From: Monilinia fructicola
Taxonomy: Eukaryota > Ascomycota > Leotiomycetes > Helotiales > Sclerotiniaceae
Direction: 5' to 3'
Assembly: GCA_008692225.1 (NCBI GenBank)
Contig: VICG01000010.1
Location: 868,001-932,000, forward strand
DNA length: 64,000 nucleotides
The first letter of the stretch is position 1. Every line of letters begins with the position of its first letter. Of this stretch, positions 46,571 through 58,831 are shown piece by piece. The translations under genes and the position numbers were made by a program. The notes below the pieces were generated by a model, which had not been told where the DNA came from, ran no database searches, and worked only from the letters and a program-made list of their open reading frames with translations.

Positions 46571-48080
46571 ATGTCCAGCAACGGAGATATTGTGCCCTTT
46601 TTTCTTCGAGATCGTCGCATAAAGGCCGTTGAAGATAAATTTCATCGAGAGCCAACTGGTATTTCCCATCTCTCTTCGATCTTTCTACCTCCCTGATAGC
46701 ATTCCAAGAGTTAACCAAGCTTTTATAGCCAACGAACTCCGCGCCATTGATGCACTTCCGCTCGAGCCTCGCAAAAACCTCAATGACACCTCCCAAAATG
46801 GACAAAAAATTTATGACCTCTTGAAAGCATTTGAAGTCGATGGAGTTGTTGAAGCGTTAGAAGAAGCGGGCGCATTAATATGGGAGCAGATCTTCGCGGC
46901 GCCAGACTTTAGTCAAAGACCTGGGTTTCAGCCTCATTTATCAATCGCGACGAAGTTCGCTAGGACTGCGAATGCCGAAGTCAGGCATGTGGCTAGTCAG
47001 AAGCATAAACAACTTTCCCCTGCTGAGAAAGTGGCTTCTACCAATGTCACTTCAAAGGCTTTTGCAGGTTCACCTCAGAAGTCTTGGATGAATATGGGAA
47101 TTTCAGTATCGCCAAGTCCAAGACGTGGTAGTAGTTCATCGACCGACAGGGATAGTTACAGCGATACTAGTCGTTTCAACTCCGAGTCTAGCACGCCTCC
47201 AATTCCATTTCCCCTCGCACAGCCTGGTCATCAGAATCGAAGTCATGGCTCTAGTTATGTTGACCAAGTGCCCAGATACCCATCAGACGCCTACAATCGC
47301 GGGGTTTATACACCTTGGCCATTGCACCCCACATCCCATGAATCTCAATACGCAAGTCCGTATTCCGTTCAGGCCCCCGCAAGTTCTATGTCACCTGTTC
47401 CGGAAAGAGTAGACCTAGCCCAAGATGGAACGCCAAAACCTACCTATAACCCATCAATGGTTCCTTATGATCCCACGAGGCCTTTCCATCTTGAAAGCTT
47501 TGAGAGCAACGAATCGAGCCCAGAGACCTCGACCTCAACTCCTCAAAATCCCGCGCGGGAATACACAAATTCTGGCCCGTCAACTTCTGGCATGAATTAT
47601 CGATATTATGCTCCTCAAGATCCCCGTCGACTATCAAGCTACACAGCCCCCCCAGCTCACCCAACACGCTCAACCATCTCTGTCGACGATCCTCCCACTC
47701 GTTCCTTCCATCCAGCTCTATCTCATCAAGCCCAGAAGCTCTTATTATCCCGCAAGATAGAAGAAGAAAATGAACTTACTCGCATAACGGCTAGCATCCA
47801 CCGCTCCCTCGCCAGCCTTCCAGACAACAATGCAAAGCAACACGTGGCATCAAAAACTAATGTGCATCACAATCTGTCATCTACAATGGATGCTGCAAAA
47901 GCCCTACCAGATATGCCCAGCATTGACCGCAAAACCGAGCTCACTACATCAAGTTCGTGTGTGCAGCAAAAGCCTTCGCCTGCCGCTCCTATGGCACCAA
48001 AACAATCGGGTAACAATCCTTTTATTATACCAGGCGATATGGGTTTTATACGTACTTTTCAGCGTGAATCTGGTATATGA
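46571..48080 (+). CDS. hypothetical protein, mostly disordered, 479 aa
   Basis: Two exons, 46571-46658 and 46729-48080, with a 70-bp intron (GTATTT donor, TTAAC branch, ATAG acceptor). The ATG at 46571 gives MSSNGDIVPFFLRDRRIKAV, which splices in phase to ANELRAIDALPLEPRKNL; the frame upstream of 46729 in the main exon is only read-through of the intron. The first 120 residues are probably a small folded helical domain (YDLLKAFEVDGVVEALEEAG). The rest is Ser/Pro/Thr-rich and likely disordered, with a helical, charged patch (KIEEENELTRITASIHRSL) near residue 400. I recognise no family. The ordered N-terminus plus disordered tail suggests a scaffold or regulatory protein. Confidence 0.75.
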
Positions 48081-48666
48081 TCGGCCTTTTCTTTATTTAT
48101 GAGAAGTTTAGTTCTTTTCGGGCTGGGCACAATGGGTGGCTAGGGATGGTGGATGGTGGATGGTGGATGGTGCAGTTACTTTTCTCTGCGTCTCATCAAG
48201 TCTTCTTTGATGGAGGGGGTTATGAATGGATCCAAGCTTTTCTGGTGCAGAATACTTTTTGTTCTTGGTTTAGATAGCAGGAATCCTAAAGAACGAAGGA
48301 ACGACTTGTGAGATAGAGTGTGCCATATGTCTGGCGATACCTCTCACGTTAACCAGCATGCTCTCTCCAGTTTCAGAGAACGGACCAGCTACTCTAACAA
48401 ATTACATCATCTCAAGCAAAAGCATTTCATTTTGAGTCAGTATCCAGTTCTTATCTAAGATATAAAAGGTTAATTGAGAATTCTAAATGCAGACTAGCTA
48501 GCTAGGCGGAGACAAGGGATATATTCAGAAAATAGGATGATACTAAATTCCAAGCATTTGAACACCAACTCTAAAAAACAGACAATAAACAAACAATAAG
48601 CCCATCCACGCTTCTTCAGAACACACCCTCCTAAGTCTTTACTTCCGAACATAATGTTGTTGCATT
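48081..48666. other. 3' region, no gene
   Basis: Space between two converging genes. It begins with a GGATGGT minisatellite at 48144. No gene seen. Confidence 0.55.
48144..48171 (+). repeat. 7-bp minisatellite, 4 copies of GGATGGT
   Basis: Four exact tandem copies about 60 bp downstream of the stop codon of the disordered protein. Same unit as at 11171-11205. Confidence 0.9.
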
Positions 48667-49618
48667 TCAACATCCTCGTCTTTTCTCCGGCACAAACGCC
48701 ATGACCAATCTCCCGATAATCGTTTTCTTCGCGATCCTCAGCAACAAGTTCCCTGATCCAGATCTCTGGCCAGATCTCTGTGTCTGTCCCTGCTGATGCT
48801 GTTGATTAAGCGGTTTTTGACTATCCGATATCTGTGAAACCTGTTGCAATTCTCCCTGCACAGCTCTGTCTTTTGGCTGGACCTTCAACGTCACTCCAAT
48901 GCCCAAATAAATGACCACAATGACGAGCTCCTCAAGAAGCGCCACGCACAACAGTATTGTGACGCTTCCGGAGAAAGAGTTGAACTCTGTAGAGTGCGCC
49001 ACGAAGGTCGAGAGGATCGAATACAAGAGCCGCACAAGGAGGAATGGCAACGCCATCGCAATTGCAGCTAGGATTCTCTTTTCCCCATTCTCAGCATGCG
49101 ATATGGAAACACTAGTCAAGATGGTGATGCTGAGAAGAGCCACGTATGCGACGATGAACAGCATGTTAGACACCTTGCTCTCCGTCCCCGGAATCCATTT
49201 CCCAGTCGTGGTATACGCGTCGCTCGCGTTGATTCCACCGACGATACCCAGTATCAAGCCGACCAGCGTAAGGACCTCGATGAGCTTCAGTGCTCTCGGT
49301 TGGATGAAGGTACATGTGTTTCGATTGATACTTTCCAAGACACGACTCAAAAGTCCGAGGGTGGCGAGTATCAAAGGAGATAGTCCGACGTTTTTGTAAG
49401 ATGAGTGCACCGGTGTAGAGAGACACTGAGGGAGAGGAGATGGCGGCAAGGGACATGCAGGGACCAATTATTCGAGCGAGGCAGAAGATTATGAGAAAGT
49501 ACCATCCCGAGCTGCGGCCAAAGCCATGGCGAAAAGCGAGGAAGATGGAGAGAAAGAGGGAAGGAATGTAGACGATTACTTCACCAATTCCGACGCAATT
49601 TCGATAGCCAATTGCCAT
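48667..49618 (-). CDS. DUF7702-type fungal membrane protein
   Basis: A multi-pass membrane protein of the fungus-specific DUF7702 type, function unknown. Seven or so hydrophobic segments are visible: VIVYIPSLFLSIFLAF, GWYFLIIFCLARIIG, LSPLILATLGLLSR, LTLVGLILGIVGGI, NMLFIVAYVALLSITIL, IAMALPFLLVRLLYSIL and VTILLCVALLEELVIVVIYLGIGV. A Gln/Ser-rich cytosolic tail follows. Near residue 75 the frame is broken by one extra base in the five-base run 49391-49395; without it, GALILQ runs into NVGLSPL and the protein is 316 aa. The start ATG at 49618 gives the expected N-terminus (MAIGYRNCVG). Confidence 0.8.
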
Positions 49619-52600
49619 TGCTGTGCTTATGATTTGATTTTTGGAGGAGGAGCAAGTGATCAGTTGAGAGTGAAGAGTGTTAACTTGAATGGGAAATTCG
49701 ATCTTAAAATGAGAGCAGGATGAAATTACTCTTGTTCAAGTATTTCAAGTGCAATGTAAAAAAAAGGAAAAGCTTCAAAAACTTGCAAGTGACAGATCGA
49801 TATCCAAGGAAGTAATCACAAAACACAGCTGCAGGGAAGACCGAACAATATATACCACCTTCGCTATCCCTCACATTCTACACTTTCCCGTCTACCCCAT
49901 AATTAATCACGTCAGTCAATACTCATCACATCCCAACAGGCAGAAAATCTCACACCCAACTTAGCAATATCCCCATTGCTCAACGAAGACGTGAGCATAA
50001 ATGAGCGACCGTCATCTTGAGGCCGCAGACTAAACCCAAAGGGGTATGCATGGAGTTCAGAACGTGGCTGACATGGGGGGTTAGACTCAGCCTCCGACGG
50101 TCAAGCTTTCGGGTGCGACTGTGACGCACGGTTTCCTGGCGATCAACTTCTTGCTAGATTGAATTGGGGTTTGTTGAGTAGGTAGCTCCTGGCGTCCAGG
50201 ACCTGGACATGATTGTGTCAAAGAGGATGTCGAGATTTGCAATTCGCGGTTTTGCGCAAGGGACACAATCGATGCGCATCCTGCGTGCATAACCGGAAAA
50301 CAGATAAATGACAAGTGTTGCACCAAACGAGGGGAGGAATTTTATAATTGGGCAATTTCCGTCTGTACGTAATGAACGTGACAGTTTTTGCCGCGGGATG
50401 AAGGAGACCATTTAATTTTCCTATTGTGACAGCTCTTTCGTTTGTGATCCGTTCACGCAGAGTTTCACGAGCAACGCCTAGCTTGGCCTATTGATTGACA
50501 CGAAGGAATCAAGATACATTTACCAGTGAGTACTCTGACAGAAGAGCCGGGTGCTTGCAGCCACTGGCATACAACTTCTCTTCTCCTTTAATGCCTGATC
50601 GTTCTTCAAATTATGTATATAGATAGCCTTTGAAGTTCATTTCCTGACTACTATCCTTTACCTGAAATTCCAATTGATCAATAGAAACCTGTATATTGCA
50701 CACACCTTTAGTAACACTCGCCAACAATCACCACCCATTCAACATCCTACTTCTGTACTAGAGACCACTATGAAGCATCCTCAGAGATCGCAGTACGCAT
50801 CTCGGTGTACCAGCTGACACCGAGTTAATTTCGACCAGCGACAGTAAATGTAACAGTGCGCAGAACAAGTTCGAAAACTACATACCCCGTGGACCGAAGC
50901 CCACCCAGCGAGAAATGAAGTAGCAGCCTCCTCTTCATTAATTAGTCATTTGAAGACAGGGGCCGCATGGCCTGGCTTCGCGTGCTGATGTGCATCTCTC
51001 GATGCGCAGCATACTGGTGGCAGGGCGATGGCATTATCCACGTAAAAGTCGATGAACGTCAATATCGACTCAAGTCGACCGCGGCATCGCCGAAGAATGC
51101 CAGATGACGAGAATCTCTCCGTGCCCCGTTCACGTGGCCAGGCAGAAATTATCATCCATAGCCGCAAGACGCGGTATGCATCAGGTCTATCTGCTGGAAA
51201 ATGTGAGCGTACGTGCCTATGATATGATAGATATATTGTATCGTTCCCTTCGGACGTCATTGCATCATTTTCTGGGGTACTATCATAATAGAGATTCCAA
51301 GATAGAGAACAGATTTTGCTTCGGTATCATGAATGTTTTTCAGACGGTCTGTTAGTGTTCGATTTTGACCAAACTACCAAAACGGTATTAATCAGGCGGA
51401 GTTTCTTATCCCAACATCTTTTTGAAAAAGTTCCTATTCGTTCATAAAACAGGCCAATAGATTATCGAGGAAGGTAACTACTGGGGAATAAGCATCATCG
51501 CAAGTCAAATCCGTTTCGACACCACTATTAAAATCCTCTGAATGTCTTGAAGCTCAAACCTTCTGACTTGTTCTCCCCGAGTCGGGTTATATAATCTTAC
51601 CTCCTGGAAAACCCTTTACACAGATCGTGCAATATCAGCATCTAAACGTATCGAGATTGCATGGCAAGGCAAATGAACACTCGTAATCTCTGCATCTTTC
51701 TCCCCTCGGTGAATCTGTTCTTGTCGCCACAAGATGCTGCCCCCTTTCAGGCGCAAGCTCCGCAGGATAGGAACGGAAGCCCCTTCAAATCGGCTGAACT
51801 GGCACGTTTTGCCCATTTCTAGTGACTGCAGGCTGCAGCACAAAAAGGTTTACCTACCATATCGCCATCCAAAGCTTCAGAAACTTTCAGGCGGGAGAAG
51901 CAGTCGCCAGAGGCTAATGAACCTGCGACGTCCACCAAAGCAAGGAAGCTGCGGTATGATGCTTGAAGAGATGGGCTAAGAATTTTATACAAATCTTTCG
52001 GCCTGTCCAACTATCCGCTAAACTCGTGTCGATTCTCGACCGTGCTCAGGAGAATAGTTTCTGAGTCGTTCACCATGGTTTAGCATGAGTAGCCTCCAGA
52101 ACGGGGATGCAAACCAGACGGAGGAATAATGGCGTACATCGGGTATCTTCGATAATCTCTAATCAGCACATTCCCATTTGTATTCACTTAACACACTACC
52201 GTGGCACCGGATCAAATTGGGGCATCACAGCATTTGGCCGTGCCAAGATCCCTAGGTCACTAGGGGAGAGAGTCTTGCTATGACCGGAACTACACACATT
52301 ATTTGAGCTGGAATCGCATCAAACGAGGAACGAAGCTTGATATGACGATTTTTCATCTTACGTAGTCTAGATAGGACCGCCTGCTTGCATTCGATGTGCG
52401 AAAGCGGATAAAACGTATTCTAGCGTGTTATCAGAAGACGTTCGGTTTGGGAGTGAAAATATAAGCTCCGCTGTCACTGACAATTTAAAGGGCAAGAAAA
52501 AGGCTTGGAAAGTCAGAGTTAGCGAAAAAATATCGCTGCGAACCAATTTAATGATTGCCACTAGAGAGAGATGTCCCAAAGGAATCTCATCATCAACTTC

Positions 52601-53221
52601 GTGAGTCTAGTGTCCAGAATACCACCTCAATAGTGCCCTCTTTCGAGGGATAAGCTTCAATCAAAGCACGTATAAGCCCCAAGTATTTCAGTAAGTTCAT
52701 CCCTCTCTATGCGTTATTGTCGTAACAGGTAGCTAACATTCAATTCCTGGTAGAGCGAAGAACGAAATATGAAAAATGAGAATTATGCGAGAAGATATAA
52801 ATAAGAATTGAGAGAAGGAGGATTTTATGATCAGTACCACCACCGAAGTCAAAGATACTCTCAAGCAAATTCATTTGAACATTAAGCTATGTACAATCGC
52901 TATCAATTTCTTGATGGCCGCAACCAGTGTCTTGTATGCTTGAAATTCAACGCCATTTTAAAAGCCAGGAGAGTTGAGATATTATGAACCTGTCCGAGAA
53001 AGTAACGGAAGAAAAGTCAAACAAGGTATAGCGATGAAGCTTGAGACAAAGTCCAAAGACCTTGAATGAATGCCCTTGTCGGTTCCAAATTGAGAAGCAA
53101 AGGGAGGTTATGTTCAGTGAGCATAGCCCTCAAGCCTGACCTACTATCAATATTGTCCACGCGAAGAGCAAGCAACGATATCCCGAAGCTACAATGTCCC
53201 AAGATGTAGTTGTATCGAGGA
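49619..53221. other. 3.6-kb gap, no supported gene
   Basis: The longest stretch without a secure gene. Open frames up to about 105 codons (50946-51260, 51616-51843, 52367-52579 on the minus strand) are GC-richer than their surroundings but lack recognisable domains or splice structure. By analogy with the relics found elsewhere it may hold decayed genes that I cannot identify by eye. Confidence 0.4.
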
Positions 53222-55223
53222 CTACCACTCAAAGTCTTTGTCATGTTCCTTCCAATAATTTGCCCTCTTATTAGAATTCTTCTCCTCGGCCGCTTTATGT
53301 CTGCGCGCAATACGAGCAACTGCTTCAATATCTCCCCATCCTTCCTTGTTGATAGTATATCTGACGGTTTCATCATCGTGTCTGCCAATTACGTCTGCCA
53401 CACTAGCAGTGATATCATCTACGACCCTACCATAGTTGTCTGCCTCCCGGATCTTGCAACGAACCCCTTGGGACTCACAATGTTGAGTTAGGGCTGTGTA
53501 GGTCCCGAAAGATCTCTATTAAAGAGTTAGCGACTGAAAACTAAGACGATGTATATGCAAGGTCTCTTTCAGCTTTACAAAATTAAGGCTGCATTAGACA
53601 GCATCTCAAAAAATGCAAAACTTAAATCCCAAAGCTACATTTGACAACGCTGCAAATTTTGACAAGTTGTCAAGTAAATTGGTGAAATGACGTAGAGCAA
53701 AAAACTGCCGCAATTGGTGATTCAATCTGCATTTACAAGTAGTGTAGCAAAGAGAAGACAACATCTTAATGGAGGATCAAGATTGGGGAACATGAAGTAA
53801 AAGAAAGATTTTGCTTACGTAACAGTTAGGGCAAATGAGTCTGTTATTTCCAGCGTGTGCGGCAGAAAGTAAGTGTTGGGTGAAGCCTGATTCAGTATCG
53901 AAGCTCTTCCTTTTACATTTTTAGATTAAAATCTCAAATTGAGTTCGCAGAAAACTTACTTGCAAAATTTGTGAGGGCACTTGAACTTTTGAGTGAACGG
54001 AACCCAATATCTTTGTGCCCGGAATGTGGGGTCTTTGGGATCATATGGTGCATATTCTTTCTCTGGCAAGGGGTTCACTAGGGATCTCATTCGAAGAGGT
54101 GGAAGTGCGCCGGTTCGAGCAGCTACGTTTGTGACTGGGGGCGCTGCCATGGGTGGAGGAGGAGTAGGTTTTCGGGCGTTGGACACGATATGTTTGGTAT
54201 CCCAAATCGAACTAAACTTCGAGTCATCAAGTGGAGCATCCATGAAATTGGGAGCTTTCATGCCGGCATCTCTGAAATTACTTGCACTCGGTAATAACGG
54301 AAAGTTGCTTTCTTCCATAGAAGGGGCGATTGCTATTGGGAATGAATTTTCGACACATTCGTATTTGACCTCTTCCTTAGGCTTTGGGGCTTCCTTTGCC
54401 ATATTTTTTGAAGATAGTCCCCAGGGCTGGCTCATTCCCTTAGCAATGTCCGTGAAACTGATCAAATCCTCGTCTGGTTGTATATCCATGACGGGCTCAG
54501 GCTCGAGGGTTGAGATTAATTCTTGGCTTTGCTTAAATGGTTCATCTTCTTCCAGCACTAAACGATTGTGAGTTAGGTTCAAAAAGCAAAAGTGATAGTA
54601 AATTACTTGTGGTCTCCCATCCTCCATAGACTGTAGCCCGAGTTACTTTACCCTCGAAGGTAGGGGGCAGTGGTGGGATATCAGGATACGTAAGGTTGGT
54701 TGAAATGGGATGCGTAGCATTGATTGGAATATCACGAGAATCCAACAGGCTGATACCAGTTCTTGGGCCGGCGTTGTCATCAATATTCTGTAAGCCAGCC
54801 TTAAATTTTGCATGCAATTGTTGTCGTTGTCTTTTACGAGCGGCCAGGTTTTCTCTCGCTTCAGAGTTGATTGCTTGACAGCTATCGAGTTCAAGGTGGG
54901 CAATTAGAGATCCTAGACGAATGAATTTCTTTCTACAACCAAGGCAGGAAAGATCTTGTTCTTTTGGGTGCAGCTAGAGTTGCGACAGACGTCAGTCAAT
55001 TATGAATCTTCAGAAAGGTCCATGCTAATTGACTTACTAAAGTTCGATGACGCTTGAGGCCTTCATCAGTGTGAAAGTCGGTGCTGCAGATGTCACAGCA
55101 AATATGCTTCCAGCTGGTCATTTTATGGTTATGATAATCAGTCCATTCTTTGAATGTGATTTTACAGTTCTTGCAGTAAACTTTGGTATCGTGTGCGACA
55201 CCTTTACCTTCTTCAGCAGCCAT
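53222..55223 (-). CDS. C2H2 zinc-finger protein with split terminal exon
   Basis: A protein of 511 aa with C2H2 fingers at both ends, probably nuclear. Five exons: 55223-55038, 54973-54607, 54557-53960, 53909-53819 and 53515-53222. The N-terminal fingers read YCKNCKITFKEWTDYHNH and CCDICSTDFHTDEGLKRH, followed by LSCLGCRKKFIRLGSLIAH. The middle is Pro- and acid-rich. The C-terminal fingers are KCPHKFCKKSFDTESGFTQH and CPNCYRSFGTYTALTQH. The latter are split across introns, the last of which is 303 bp, far longer than others here. The final exon has no usable ATG of its own, so start-based ORF calling misses it; it ends in a basic, helical tail (EKNSNKRANYWKEHDKDFEW). The total length is an exact multiple of three and the frame is intact. 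Partners are unknown. Confidence 0.85.
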
Positions 55224-57287
55224 ATTTGATGAGTGAGAATGATATCGACTATGGGGTTAATTTCCAAGTGCTGAAAGAATATAGTATCTCCTTGTATTTG
55301 CCTTGATGTAAATTTGAGAGATTCAAGGTATGTGGCACCGAAAAAAGAAAAAATATCGCAGCAAGACGAACTTTCACAATGTAAGAAGTTCTCCTACCCT
55401 CAACGAAGAAATGCGAAAAAAAAAGCAGCAAGGTACGGAGGATAGAGGATGTAAGATGGAAGACGCAGGTGGTGGAGTGAAGAGTGCGAAGTGGTCGGGA
55501 AGGTGAAAGGAAAGTTTATGAGGCAGGCAGTGGAAAGTCGCGTCGGGTAGTAAATAAACAACCAAACGGGAAAGAGCAAACGAGGCTACTAATTTCCCTC
55601 TTTTTTTACTCATTGAACGACAACAAAGCCAGTAACAAGTGAGGCTTTGACAAGAGTGAATTTCATGTTGAATAGTAACCTTGGAAATGTTAAGAAGTCC
55701 ACGAGTAGGTAGGTCAGATAATATACGGGGTAAGGTAAGGTACGGTAAGGCAGGTGAGATACAGAGGACTCGGGTCGCAAGATTAATAAAGAGGTTAGGA
55801 ATGAGGGGCAAGAGGGGAGAGAGTGAAAATGGTGAACGGAAAGTTGATATTGTGTATAGTGAGAACCTCCAGAGCTAGTTATAACCTTCGATACAATACT
55901 AGGGAATCAATACTCAGCAGTTTATCATTACCTGATGTAGTGTCCCACGATAGATAGTCTACAGATACCTAATCTTTGTCTGATACTTGCACTCTTATAA
56001 TGAGGGGAATAGTTCTTTGACATTTCGATAAATTGTAAGTATGACCCTTTTCTTGTTGGCCATATTTGTATGTATAATAGATGATAATACAAAAATGACA
56101 GCTGTACCCTCGGCATCTATGGTTGTCAAAGAGATCTGTTGTCATAGATACTCAAACATACAAAACCAACAGATATGGAAGACTTAGTCTTCTGCAGATA
56201 CTTCTCTTCAAAAGGCAAATGTCGACATAGAAGAGTACTCGTAAGTCTTACATATAATCATACATTTATGAAAATTAGAAAAACAAACAAAGGTGCGGCA
56301 CACGAATGACTATTATGCTATTTCAGGTAAGCAAAGTTAACATCCCATTCCAAGCCTATGCTGATTCTTGTAGCCATCTATTCTTCTAGATGAATAGTAT
56401 CATGGGACTCGACTTAATTCCAATATAAATTGATATTGTGAAAGTAACCTTGGAACATTCTTTCCGCTAAGCTCAAGTGGGCAAGCCCCTGAAACATTCA
56501 ACTATCGCGAGTTTTATGAGTGGCCTTGACAGTTGCATGCAAGATACCGAATCTTAAGGATCCATGGATATGGATCTATGATGAATCCATGGAAATAGAA
56601 AGAGTATATACGTGTCACCTATCAGTATTGAGACGGCTTTACGTGACCTCGAACTGGAAGACATTCCTAAATTCAATCTTCACTTTACTGCTCAGATGAG
56701 ATACATACGCCGAATACATGAGCATGGTGATTGGGTGACAGGAGATCAACAATATGGATGTATTGGATACTACTCAGCACCAAATAATACTCGTAAGCTA
56801 AGCATGTAACGAGCGTCAAACTTAGGAGTATGGCTGCTATTACTCGATCCTCCTGCTGGAGAAAGAATGATTTCGCTTTCGTGACTTGGGTTGATGTCTC
56901 AATATTGTGGGAAGTACCTAGGTACATGACAAATAGACCAGAGTCCTGGCTGATAACCACTTAGTTATAGAACATCACTTCTAATGAGAAACCTCCAATA
57001 GAATCATCTCATGGAAACCGTAAAGTCAAATATTGATGGATGATGTTGTGATCTGGAAGTTGTGAAGTTTGTTGTCCTCGAAATATCTTCTTTTATCCTC
57101 GCTCGGAAATCTGAGCTACGGAGGCCGAAATCTGTCATGCTTCGTCATTAGCTCTAGTTCTACTTGTACGTAACCTTACGTTTCGTCAGCGAAGCTCAGC
57201 CTTAATTGAATGGAGCACAACTGTAATCTTAACAACTCTCTCTAAATAATGTGAACGAGGAAGTCATGTCCTTCTGATGAAAATCTC
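55224..57287. other. 2-kb intergenic region
   Basis: Divergent upstream space between the C2H2 gene and PFA3. It includes purine-rich DNA (55430-55520) and a GGTAAGGTAC-like repeat at 55728-55750. The minus frame 55374-55811 lies in CT-rich promoter DNA and the plus frame 56612-56809 has no known family, so I call neither a gene. Confidence 0.45.
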
Positions 57288-58831
57288 ATGGCTACTCTAT
57301 CGCCACCAAGTCCTTCTAGATCACCTGGTCCTGTAAGAATGTCTCGAAAATGGGCTAGAAAGTGCGAACGTTATTGTTGTATTGGCGCAACCTACTTTCC
57401 CCTTGCATTTGTGTATAGCAATCACAACTTGGGCTGTCTGGGTAGAAACTACCATTGGATTTCTGGCAGATGGTAGCAGAACTCATTGGATAGGTACGTA
57501 ACATTGTCGCTCTAATGAACTTGCGAAGCTAATAAATTGCAGGCAAGGGGACGTCATTTCTAGGAATTATTGTATATCTCCTCCTGAATTGGTCATATAC
57601 GGCCGCGGTGTTTACGAGCCCAGGAACTACCACGGCTGCGAATCAAGGATATAGCGCCCTCCCAATGCATAATCCTGTTGCGACAAACTTCACTGTGAAA
57701 GCGAATGGGGAATTGCGCTATTGCAAGAAATGCCAGGCAAGGAAGCCGGATCGATGTCATCATTGCTCGACATGCGGAACTTGTGTATTGAAGATGGACC
57801 ATCACTGTCCATGGTTGGCTACATGCGTTGGACTGCGAAACTACAAAGCCTTTCTCTTGTTCCTGATTTATACCACATTATTCTGTTTCCTCTGCTTTGC
57901 AGTATCTGGTACTTGGGTTTGGAGGGAAATTTTGAGTGATGGGGAATATACCGATTCGTTATTACCAGTCAATTATGTCATGCTAGTGGTGGTTTCCGGA
58001 ATTATAGGCTTGGTATTGGCAGGTTTCACGGGGTGGCACATTTTACTGTCATCTCGCGGTCAAACCACAATTGAGTGCTTGGAGAAGACCAGATATTTGT
58101 CACCATTGCGAAAATCGATGCAACATCAACTTCGTCCTGAGGACCAGAGCCATGGAACATACGAACAGTTGGAAAGAGCTAGAGCTAGAGATAGATATGA
58201 GGAATACCTCGACGAACAAGATTCAGAAAAGTTGCCAAGCGCGTTTGACCTTGGGTGGAGGAGAAACTTCAGGCATTTGTTTGGACCAAAGGCATTATTA
58301 TGGGCGCTTCCGATACCCACTACCACAGGGGATGGGTGGAGTTGGGAGGCAAGCCCAAAATGGCTTGAAGCTCGAGAAACCCTCGCTAGAGAACGTGAGG
58401 AGCAGAGAAGCAGAGAGAGAGCTGCTGGTTGGGGCGAGCCAACATCCCCAATAATACCCCTGCCGAGAGCAGAAGGAGCTGGCCGACATTATGTTTCCTA
58501 TTCAACTCAATCCAGTCGTGCAAATCGTTCTCAATCCAAAGCAGACCGAATCTTGGGACGCAGTCCAAATCAATATGTTGATGAAGCAGACTCGAATTCC
58601 GTTTCCATGCAGACTTTGCAACCTAGAGAAAGCGATGAAGATCCTTACGAGATTAGTAGTGATGAAGACGAAGCCGAGAGACGAGTCCTTGACCGAAAGG
58701 CTGCCGCTGGGTGGCCCCAAAGGGTTGGGGTTGTTACGAATACTTTATTGGGAAATACCATAGCACGACAAAAGGACGATGCGAAAGGATGGGACGGACA
58801 TGGACATGGGCATGATGATGATATAGATTAG
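57288..58831 (+). CDS. pfa3: DHHC palmitoyltransferase Pfa3
   Basis: A protein S-acyltransferase of the vacuolar Pfa3 type, which palmitoylates Vac8 in yeast. Exons are 57288-57493 and 57543-58831. Four transmembrane segments are expected: YFPLAFVYSITTWAVWV, FLGIIVYLLLNWSYTAAVF, FLLFLIYTTLFCFLCFAV and YVMLVVVSGIIGLVLAGF. The Cys-rich domain runs from RYCKKCQARKPDRCHHCS to the catalytic DHHC (KMDHHCPWLATCVG), then NYKAFLLF. TTIECLEK is the TTxE motif. The C-terminal half is charged and probably disordered, ending in a His/Asp-rich stretch. One extra base at AA 57420-57421 breaks the frame in the first membrane segment; without it the protein is 497 aa. The DHHC core is in the unbroken part. 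Confidence 0.93.

Noticed and set aside
53993..54571. 192-codon open frame on the plus strand
   Set aside because: It is antisense to exon 3 of the C2H2 gene, whose frame, splice sites and zinc fingers are convincing. It is Gly/Ser-rich, as expected for the reverse of a Pro- and acid-rich coding region.
55374..55811. 145-codon minus-strand frame upstream of the C2H2 gene
   Set aside because: It lies in CT-rich promoter-like DNA, is Leu/Pro/Ser-rich as a direct result of composition, and has no recognisable domain.
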